From the NCBI GenBank assembly GCA_964349515.1, contig CAYGHG010000023.1, positions 1 to 29,159 on the forward strand: DNA of 29,159 nucleotides, given 5' to 3'. A model generated the notes under the pieces. That model searched no databases and was not told the DNA's origin. It saw only the letters and a list, made by a program, of their open reading frames with translations. This DNA comes from CAYGHG01 sp964349515 (GTDB lineage: Bacteria; Oederibacteriota; PGYV01; CAYGHG01). The position numbers were made by a program, and so were the translations under genes. Below, piece after piece: positions 22,716 through 29,159 of the stretch; within the stretch, counting starts at the first letter, position 1, and each line of letters starts with the position of its first letter.

Positions 22716-23669
22716 TCATCTGCTTTGTATTATTACGCTTCCGTCAGGGTCCACTGTCCCTGTTAAAATCTTTCCGGTCACGGTGTTTACCTCTACTGTC
22801 GAGCCCTCTCTTCCGTCGCTGCGGGCTGTTCCCGTTGTATCAACCACAGCCGTTCCTAACCTGACTGTTACTTTAACCGTATCACCCCTTCTGAACAGGG
22901 GCCTCTTTTCAAACATTGACTGTGTAAGGAGCGTCCCCTTGACTATCGGCCTTTTTGCAGTCACATTATTAAAAAAAGTTTCGTTTGTTATAATGTCATC
23001 CGGCAGGAAAGTAATTTCCCGCTTCACAGGCTTTACATCCTTTAACTCCGCCGCCTGCCCTTTTTTCATGTCATATTCGGCATAGAAACATTCGGCATTC
23101 ACTTCCACAAGCATTGAAACAGGCTCAGTTTTGTAGTACTTTCCGTTGACTTCGATATCAACAGGAACAATCACATTGCCCCTGAATTTCTGCCTGTCGG
23201 TCTCCCTGACACTGAAAGTAATTTCACCCTCTGGCACGTTCCTGTCAAGCCCGCTGCCCTTTAAAGTTATTTTTGCGTCCTCTTCCTTCCAGGGCATGCG
23301 CTCTCTGACAAAGTCCTCTGCCTTTTGCCTTACGTCAGATGACTTTACCTCTGTTTTCAGGGTATGAACACTGATTTTATCGAGCCCTTTTACTTCAGCC
23401 CCGGGAAAAGCCTTTTCCACTCTGTTTGCCACATACTCGCGCTCTATCACCGCCTTGTAACCCGGGACAGCAGCCCTCTTGATGTAGAGGTTTTCAAGCA
23501 ATTCCCTGTCAGAGGAAACAAATCCCTTTATCTCGGCTATATCGCCAAGCTTTATCCTGTCAGAGGATATGTAAGCGTCTTTATCTTTTATTGTGACGGT
23601 GCCGTTTGCTGACAACGCCGTTTCAATGAGCAGCAGTACTACGGCCGATAAAACAAGACTGAATTTCAT
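22716..23669 (-). CDS. flgA: Flagellar P-ring assembly chaperone FlgA
   Basis: The 317-residue periplasmic protein helps FlgI assemble. It begins with a signal peptide (about 1-20). The SAF-like region includes 'KKGQAAELKDVKPVKREI' in parts and 'NNVTAKRPIVKGTLLTQSMF', and the end has the typical 'RRGDTVKVTVRLG' and 'GSTVEVNTVTGKILTGTVDPDG' in parts. It is somewhat longer than E. coli FlgA (219) because of an N-terminal region found in many non-enteric homologues. It starts four bases after flgG, with a weak ribosome site. Confidence 0.93.
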   Translation of the reverse strand: MKFSLVLSAVVLLLIETALSANGTVTIKDKDAYISSDRIKLGDIAEIKGFVSSDRELLENLYIKRAAVPGYKAVIEREYVANRVEKAFPGAEVKGLDKISVHTLKTEVKSSDVRQKAEDFVRERMPWKEEDAKITLKGSGLDRNVPEGEITFSVRETDRQKFRGNVIVPVDIEVNGKYYKTEPVSMLVEVNAECFYAEYDMKKGQAAELKDVKPVKREITFLPDDIITNETFFNNVTAKRPIVKGTLLTQSMFEKRPLFRRGDTVKVTVRLGTAVVDTTGTARSDGREGSTVEVNTVTGKILTGTVDPDGSVIIQSR

Positions 23670-23672
23670 TTT

Positions 23673-24461
23673 TTATCTTTTAAGGTCGTTGGCAAGCCCG
23701 AGCATTTCATCCGATGTCTGTATTGCCTTTGCGTTGATTTCGTAGGCACGCTGTGATGTTATGAGATTTACCATTTCCTCTACCACGGATACGTTTGAAG
23801 CCTCAAGCATTCCCTGCGCAAGCGTTCCGAAACCTTCAAAACCTGGTATGCCCTCAAGCGCCTCGCCCGACGCCTCTGACTCTATGTATAAGTTTTTGCC
23901 TATGCTCATCAGTCCCGCGGCATTAGGAAATCTTACCAGTTTAATTATGCCGACAACCTGCATCTCAGTCTGCCCCGGCACCGATACCGCCACTTCGCCG
24001 TTTTCCCTTATTACCACCTGTGAAGATTCGGAAGGTATTGTCACTTCAGGCAGCATATAGTAGCCCTCTGAAGTCACCAGATTTCCGTTTCCGTCTATTT
24101 TAAAGGAGCCGTCCCTTGTATATCCAAGCTCCCCGTTGGGCTGCTGTACCATAAAAAAACCGTCGCCCTGTATTGCCATGTCAAAAGTCCCGCCCGTATT
24201 CACCGGCGTCCCCTGAATAAAACTTTTTAAAGTAGCGGAGAGTTTTACTCCGTGCCCTATCTGTATCGGCGTCGGGTACTGTGAACCCATATTATTGGTT
24301 ACTCCCGCCGGCCTTATTGTCTGATAAAGCAGGTCCTGAAATTCGGCGCGGGTTTTCTTGTACGCCGTGGTGTTAACATTTGACAGGTTGTTTGTAATAG
24401 TATCAATGTTTGTCTGCTGAGCCTTCATTCCCGTTGCGGCCGTCCAAAGTGATCTTAACAT
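23673..24461 (-). CDS. flgG: Flagellar distal rod protein FlgG
   Basis: The 262-residue axial protein builds the distal rod. The N-terminus 'MLRSLWTAATGMKAQQ' and 'NNLSNVNTTAYKK' (28-40) and the C-terminus 'LEASNVSVVEEMVNLI' with 'SQRAYEINAKAIQTSDEML' are near-diagnostic for FlgG. Length matches E. coli FlgG (260). The ATG has GGAGG eight bases upstream. It follows flgF by 28 bases. Confidence 0.97.
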   Translation of the reverse strand: MLRSLWTAATGMKAQQTNIDTITNNLSNVNTTAYKKTRAEFQDLLYQTIRPAGVTNNMGSQYPTPIQIGHGVKLSATLKSFIQGTPVNTGGTFDMAIQGDGFFMVQQPNGELGYTRDGSFKIDGNGNLVTSEGYYMLPEVTIPSESSQVVIRENGEVAVSVPGQTEMQVVGIIKLVRFPNAAGLMSIGKNLYIESEASGEALEGIPGFEGFGTLAQGMLEASNVSVVEEMVNLITSQRAYEINAKAIQTSDEMLGLANDLKR

Positions 24462-24489
24462 TTTTATTACCTCCGTTATTTACTATATT

Positions 24490-25287
24490 TTATATCTGTA
24501 TGTTGCCTACATCATTTACTGCTTTACTGAGTGTCTGCTCCTGTGCCTGAACTGCTTTCTGCGCGGCCTCGTAAGCCCTGTAAGCGGATATCATGTCAAC
24601 CATCTCGCGCACTACGTTTACATTTGAGCCTTCAAGGTACCCATTAATAATCTTCACGCTGCCTTCATCCTCTGTTTCCGGAAGGGGCATATTATCGAGG
24701 GGGAAAAACAGATTGTCCCCTTCTTTTCTTAACGGCGAGTCTTTCTCATAAAGCGCTATCCTGAATGTATCTGTTTCCTTTCCGTCCACGAATATATTAC
24801 CCGATTCATCCGTAAATATCTCACTGCCATCCAGTATTATTTCGCCGCGCTGGCCGAGTACTTTGTGGCCGGAGCTGTTAACGAGAATACCGTCAGAATC
24901 AAGCGAGAAAGAACCATCGCGGGTGTAGCGCAGCCCTTTTTGAGTCATAACCACAAACATTCCCTGCCCTTTTATGGCAAAGTCAAGCTTGTTGCCTGTC
25001 TCATTCATCGGGCCCGATTCTACAAGATCCGGCTTTATCCCGTCAACTCTCAGTTCCACGCCTCTTCCCATCTGCCCTATCGGAACCATCGCATCGGCAA
25101 AACCGCCCGGTACCGGCATCTTTTCGTCATTAATCCTGTTTAAAAACACTGTCGGAAAAGGCACGTAAAGAGCCCTGTCCCTTTTATATCCCGTAGTATT
25201 GACGTTCGCGAGATTGTTCGCGATTACGTCCTGCTGGTGAGTCTGAGCGATCAGCCCTGAAGCTGCGGTGTATAATCCGCTTATCAT
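24490..25287 (-). CDS. flgF: Flagellar proximal rod protein FlgF (FlgF/FlgG family)
   Basis: The 265-residue axial protein is a FlgG paralogue and, from its place directly before flgG, the proximal rod protein FlgF (FlhO/FlhP in some naming). It starts 'MISGLYTAASGLIAQ' with 'NNLANVNTTGYKR' and ends with 'LEGSNVNVVREMVDMISAYRAYE' in parts and 'VQAQEQTL'. The ATG has a GGGAGG site that overlaps the last codons of the upstream barrel gene, with only six bases between the genes, so the two are on one transcript. Distinguishing FlgF from a second FlgG would need a tree. Confidence 0.92.
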   Translation of the reverse strand: MISGLYTAASGLIAQTHQQDVIANNLANVNTTGYKRDRALYVPFPTVFLNRINDEKMPVPGGFADAMVPIGQMGRGVELRVDGIKPDLVESGPMNETGNKLDFAIKGQGMFVVMTQKGLRYTRDGSFSLDSDGILVNSSGHKVLGQRGEIILDGSEIFTDESGNIFVDGKETDTFRIALYEKDSPLRKEGDNLFFPLDNMPLPETEDEGSVKIINGYLEGSNVNVVREMVDMISAYRAYEAAQKAVQAQEQTLSKAVNDVGNIQI

Positions 25288-25293
25288 ATTTTA

Positions 25294-26949
25294 TTACCTC
25301 CCCGCGCCCGGCGCTGTATTTGTGCCTTCATCTACCGTACTTTCAGGCTTTGCCACTTCGGTGCCTTCCCTTGAGAACTTGCTCTCTACGGGAGGGACAT
25401 CCTTTGAAACATAGGTCATTACGTAGAAATATTTTTTGCCGACTTCAAGCCCTTTTATTACATACTTGTCATCAGCTATAGGCGCAGGGTTTACTTTTAC
25501 GTAACCCTTGCCCGACGTTTCGGTTATATAAACATTGTACCCCGCGACATTTGGAGGAGGCTTGCGACCGAAGGATACCGCAATTGCGCCGTTTTTGGTA
25601 ACTGCCTTTGTCTGCGCCACAGGGAACATCTCGGGCGTACCGGGCACCACAGGCGCAGGAACCATATTTGCCTCATTTGAATAGGAGGACTCAACCGGCG
25701 GGAAAGTGTTGTTTATTGCCGCCACCACAAAATAGTAGCGCGTCCCGTTCTTTAATCCGTCTATTGTAACGTAGTTCTCTTTTATTCTTTTCGCAATAGG
25801 TATGTATCTCGCGCCGGGCGACTTGCTCATATAGACCGCGTAGCCTGTTACGTTTGCGTCCTGATTCGGCTCCCAGGTCAGGTTAACAGCGTTATTTGCC
25901 GGAAATGCCTTAAGATTCTGCGGGGGCCTTATAATGCTTATGGCCTTTACAGAGGAACGCTCTTCGCCGAAACGCAGTATTACAGATATCCTGTGGGAGT
26001 CGCCGAGGTTCTCGGCGTGCCCGATATAAGCATAGTCAACCTGCCAGTTGTCTTCCCTATAGCTCGCGCCGCCCGTGAATCTGCCGGGCATTGTTACAAA
26101 AGATGTGTACCCGCCCCTTAGCCCGAGCTTGCTTCTGAAGAACCAGCCTTCAACACCAACGTGAAGCCTGAACTCCGAGGGAAGAAGCGCAGATATGGTA
26201 TTTCCGTCAGAGTCAAAAAGTATTTCGGATAAAGGCTGTCCTGCAATGTTTAAATCTTTAAAGAATTCAAAGTCAGATGTAAAGAGAAGGTTGTCGTCGA
26301 GGTAATACGCCCCGCCGAGCCTGAATGATGTCGGTATTTTTTCCTGCTGAGTCCCGCTCTGCCAGTGCAGAGTGGTGTCTATGTCCTGTATGAAAAGCCC
26401 GAGGTTAAATTTCTTTCCGAACTCAGGAAGCGGCACCTGATAGAGTATTCCGAGGTCCATGCCTATCCCGTTTGCTATGCCCTGCAGGGTTGTTCCCGAG
26501 AGTGTTGTTATGGTGGCCGTTGAGTTGTAGTTAAGGTACTTTACGTTTACGCCGACCGAGAAGGTTCTTTCAATATTAAGGTAAGAGGCAAAACTTCCCA
26601 AAACAGTAAACTCTTTGGTCTGATTTTTGTCATTATGAATGAGTGAAATAACCGACAGCTGCCAGGCAGTGTCTTCAAAGAAAGGCGCGCCAAACGAGAG
26701 GAACGTATAATACTGCTTGCCGTTCAGCAGCGGCCCTATAAAAATATCAAGTTCCGAGCGGGTAAGCTGTACAAGCCCCGCCGCGTTCCAGTAAACAGTG
26801 CTGCCCTCGTCGGCAACTGCAGTAAAACTGTGGCCCATACCCAGCGGCCTGCTGCCAACTCCGAGAACGCCTCCTTTGTCAAAGGCTCCGGCAAAAAGGC
26901 TGCCCGATACCGCCATAACCCCCAGTAAAATAACCAATAATTTTTTCAT
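25294..26949 (-). CDS. PorV/PorQ-type outer-membrane barrel with two fibronectin type III domains
   Basis: The 551-residue product starts with a signal peptide ('GSLFA|GA') and the PorV/PorQ hallmark 'SRPLGMGHSFTAVADEGST' followed by 'YWNAAGL' (33-58). Residues 25-335 fit a beta-barrel with many short amphipathic strands. Two fibronectin type III-like domains follow (about 342-430 and 437-534), each with 'VTGYAVYMSKSPG' or 'VAGYNVYITETSG' and 'GLKNGTRYYFVV' or 'GLEVGKKYFYVM'. The FadL-related PorV family includes subunits of type IX secretion, but many candidate-phylum copies have no known role. It lies 13 bases after its larger paralogue and six before flgF. Confidence 0.87.
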   Translation of the reverse strand: MKKLLVILLGVMAVSGSLFAGAFDKGGVLGVGSRPLGMGHSFTAVADEGSTVYWNAAGLVQLTRSELDIFIGPLLNGKQYYTFLSFGAPFFEDTAWQLSVISLIHNDKNQTKEFTVLGSFASYLNIERTFSVGVNVKYLNYNSTATITTLSGTTLQGIANGIGMDLGILYQVPLPEFGKKFNLGLFIQDIDTTLHWQSGTQQEKIPTSFRLGGAYYLDDNLLFTSDFEFFKDLNIAGQPLSEILFDSDGNTISALLPSEFRLHVGVEGWFFRSKLGLRGGYTSFVTMPGRFTGGASYREDNWQVDYAYIGHAENLGDSHRISVILRFGEERSSVKAISIIRPPQNLKAFPANNAVNLTWEPNQDANVTGYAVYMSKSPGARYIPIAKRIKENYVTIDGLKNGTRYYFVVAAINNTFPPVESSYSNEANMVPAPVVPGTPEMFPVAQTKAVTKNGAIAVSFGRKPPPNVAGYNVYITETSGKGYVKVNPAPIADDKYVIKGLEVGKKYFYVMTYVSKDVPPVESKFSREGTEVAKPESTVDEGTNTAPGAGR

Positions 26950-26962
26950 TTTTCACCCGCTC

Positions 26963-29101
26963 TTAAAAATTTGGAATTATCTGCTCGCCATTGAGCAGGA
27001 CATTTGAGCCCCGTAACAGCTGCTCCGTAGTAATAAGCCCGCGCGTATAGTTATTCGCGTTACTAACCGGCACGTTCATTCGCAGGCTGTTATTCTGCCC
27101 GTAAACAGCGTTTATTCCTATTCTGTCAACCGAGAACCCGAGGCTCTCGCTGATTGATTTTGTCATTAGTGCCATTTCCTGCATTACATATTTCGGGAGA
27201 GTATTGGCGGTTACATAATCCATGCTGAACTCCCTCGCGCCGTCAGGCGCTGTCTGTATGTATGCCGATGTTATGCTTGATGACTCTACGTTCGGGAACC
27301 CGAGTATGTTTACCGGGCCTGCCTGTCCTGCCGCACCTGCAGCCTGTATGTTTTCCCTGTTTGCCTCGGCTATGGCGTCAAAACCTTCCGGCAGTAATCC
27401 CGGAGGGGGCGGCGCCGCGGGTGTGGGCTGTTCCTTGGCTGTTTTCAGCCTTTCAAGTTCTGCTCTTGCCCCTGCAGCCTGTTCGTTATCTTCCCTTAAA
27501 TCCCTGTCTTTTATCTGGTTTAAGAGCCTCTTTAACTGGTCAAGAGCCTGCAGGTTTTCACCCTCTATTATAGGCGTAAATATTTTGACATTCTGTACCG
27601 GAGTGGAGGAAGTGCTTCCAAGCTTGTCCGTTACTTCAAATATGAATGTGTACTCCCCGTCAGGCAGGAGCTGGTATTTATTATCTGTCCCGTTCCACAT
27701 TATCTGCGAAGGCGGCGAACCCACGTCAACATAAGTCTTAACAAGATTGTTATTTCTGTCAAGGATGTTAAGCACCCATCTGTCTATGCCCGCCCTTGAC
27801 ACTGCGTTTAGTTTGAACATTACAGTCTCGCCGTTTCTCGGCGCGAATGATATGGGCTCGACTGCCGCGAAAACATCCGGTGTCGGAAGTTTTCTCTGAA
27901 CCTTGCCCCACATCCAGTAAACCGAAACCCAGTGGCTGTCGTCCTCTTCCTGTACCCTTGAGCCGAAAGGTATTCCGAATACATACGCGTAATCTATGCC
28001 CATCATGTAACGGGCGGACAATCCGACTGACATCCTCCACGGCCTCTGGTCTATGAAGTTGACAAGCCCTGCCCTGATCCCGAAATGGTTGTCAAAGAAC
28101 CACTGTTCAAAACCGAATTTAAGCCTGAACTTTTCAGCTTCAAGCACGCCGGGGTCATTTACCGCGTCCCAGTCCATCGAAAGGCTGGTTATTTCTTTTT
28201 CTATAAGTTCGGTCGTCCTCATCGAAAGAGCGATGGATGATGTAAAGTACAGCGGCTCTTCAAGCCCTGTTTTATATCTTTTAATCCTGCCCGACACATC
28301 GCGCAGCATTATGCCTATGTTGAAATCTTTTAGGAACTCTATCATTCTGAGTTTGTAAAGAAAGCCCACATCAAGAGCCCACGCCCAGCCGTCAAACTCA
28401 TCGCCGCGTGTAAACTGTTTGAGATAGTTTTTCGTGTCATAATCCATATACTGGTATTTTACGTTAAGACCGAACATAAAACTTCTGTCCGCTGTAAGAG
28501 GCGTAGCGTAGGTCAGCATTATCTGGTTTTCCTGGAATGGAAGGTTTATATACTGCCTGTATTTCTCGCCGAGAAAAGCCTGCTGGGCATCATCAAAACT
28601 GCCATACCACTTTTCATATCCTCCGGGCCCTATTATCATATTTTGGTTTGAATCATAGTAAAGCGATGCGGGGTCATTCCAGTCAATACCCGGCCCCGGA
28701 ATAATAACGTTATTGGGGTATCTGCCTGTCGGGTGATATGGCTTCATGTAAGAAAGCCCGAAATACTGCGACCCGAGCGCCATTGTAAAAGTCACGAAAT
28801 CGGTATATGGCACTGTTTTGTAATAAGAGCCGCCTGTCCAGAATATTTCATTGTGGTCAAGCTGGGCAAGCCCGGCAGGGTTATAGTATATTGCAGAAGC
28901 GTCGTCAGCAACTGCCGCAAATGCCTCCCCCATACCTATGGCCCTTGCTCCCGCGCCAAAAGGGTTGTATTTATTAAAAAAAGGAGAATAGACCTTTTCC
29001 CATTTTATTAACATTGAATCGGTAAAATCATCCGCACGCAGGGAAACAAAAGCAGAAAAAACAAAAATAATTAAAGACAGGAGTAATATTCTCTTTCGCA
29101 C
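26963..29101 (-). CDS. PorV/PorQ-type outer-membrane barrel with Ig-like domain and novel C-terminus
   Basis: The 712-residue product has a signal peptide (about 1-23) and the motif 'ARAIGMGEAFAAVADDAS' with 'YYNPAGLAQL' (52-81), followed by a barrel region to about 400. Residues 418-512 form an Ig-like domain of the FlgD C-terminal type ('WNGTDNKYQLLPDGEYTF'). Residues 515-556 are probably helical, 557-570 are Pro-rich, and 571-712 form a further region I cannot assign. It starts with GTG at 29101 (GGAGG five bases upstream); the ATG overlapping it is out of frame. It is the first visible gene of the flagellar block, so a promoter may lie in the AT-rich 29104-29159 or beyond. Confidence 0.85.
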   Translation of the reverse strand: MRKRILLLSLIIFVFSAFVSLRADDFTDSMLIKWEKVYSPFFNKYNPFGAGARAIGMGEAFAAVADDASAIYYNPAGLAQLDHNEIFWTGGSYYKTVPYTDFVTFTMALGSQYFGLSYMKPYHPTGRYPNNVIIPGPGIDWNDPASLYYDSNQNMIIGPGGYEKWYGSFDDAQQAFLGEKYRQYINLPFQENQIMLTYATPLTADRSFMFGLNVKYQYMDYDTKNYLKQFTRGDEFDGWAWALDVGFLYKLRMIEFLKDFNIGIMLRDVSGRIKRYKTGLEEPLYFTSSIALSMRTTELIEKEITSLSMDWDAVNDPGVLEAEKFRLKFGFEQWFFDNHFGIRAGLVNFIDQRPWRMSVGLSARYMMGIDYAYVFGIPFGSRVQEEDDSHWVSVYWMWGKVQRKLPTPDVFAAVEPISFAPRNGETVMFKLNAVSRAGIDRWVLNILDRNNNLVKTYVDVGSPPSQIMWNGTDNKYQLLPDGEYTFIFEVTDKLGSTSSTPVQNVKIFTPIIEGENLQALDQLKRLLNQIKDRDLREDNEQAAGARAELERLKTAKEQPTPAAPPPPGLLPEGFDAIAEANRENIQAAGAAGQAGPVNILGFPNVESSSITSAYIQTAPDGAREFSMDYVTANTLPKYVMQEMALMTKSISESLGFSVDRIGINAVYGQNNSLRMNVPVSNANNYTRGLITTEQLLRGSNVLLNGEQIIPNF

Positions 29102-29159
29102 ATTTTCCTCCGGTAAATTTCAATATGTAAAAATAATACTCTTTAAAAATCCTTTAGAT

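Noticed and set aside
29101..29103. ATG as the start of the first barrel gene
   Set aside because: This ATG is in a different frame and meets a stop after ten codons; the barrel frame begins at the overlapping GTG.

Overview
The window reads as chromosomal DNA of a Gram-negative, flagellated, probably uncultured bacterium. Every gene I can support lies on the minus strand, so transcription runs from high to low coordinates. The Gram-negative call rests on the flagellar L-ring and P-ring genes (flgH, flgI), apolipoprotein N-acyltransferase (lnt), two PorV/PorQ-type outer-membrane barrels and predicted lipoproteins. The PorV-type barrels and the Ser/Thr/Pro-rich surface lipoprotein recall candidate phyla near Elusimicrobia, Goldbacteria or Firestonebacteria. 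That placement is inference; no marker gene here settles it.

Region A (29101 to 17459) is a flagellar block. Two PorV-type outer-membrane proteins come first, then flgF, flgG, flgA, flgH, flgI and a rod-binding flgJ that ends in a strong terminator. A sigma-28-type promoter follows and would drive flgM, flgN and flgK, which end at a second, perfectly palindromic terminator. This fits the usual logic in which rod and ring genes are made first and FlgM, FlgN and the hook-filament junction protein are made late.

Region B (17411 to 6134) is a long, tightly packed housekeeping and envelope block: lnt, a HAD phosphatase, surE, acpS, then (after a likely internal promoter) a bifunctional NAD(P)HX repair enzyme, three envelope proteins of unknown role, thiL, tsaE, tsaB, and a trio of unknown membrane, secreted and propeller-lipoprotein genes.

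Region C (6002 to 528) is a transcription unit with a recognisable promoter and a recognisable terminator: yggS, proC, yggT, yggU, a purine/MTA phosphorylase, mtnA, a hotdog thioesterase, a 28-residue very basic protein resembling the bS22/mS38 (AURKAIP1/COX24) ribosomal family, and yebC. The phosphorylase and mtnA together would carry out consecutive steps of methylthioadenosine salvage.

Region D (673 to 1) holds a tandem palindromic repeat, the terminator, a DUF559 endonuclease-fold protein and the start of one more gene cut by the window edge. No tRNA, rRNA, CRISPR array, insertion sequence or recognisable riboswitch was seen, and no gene-free stretch exceeds about 175 bases.
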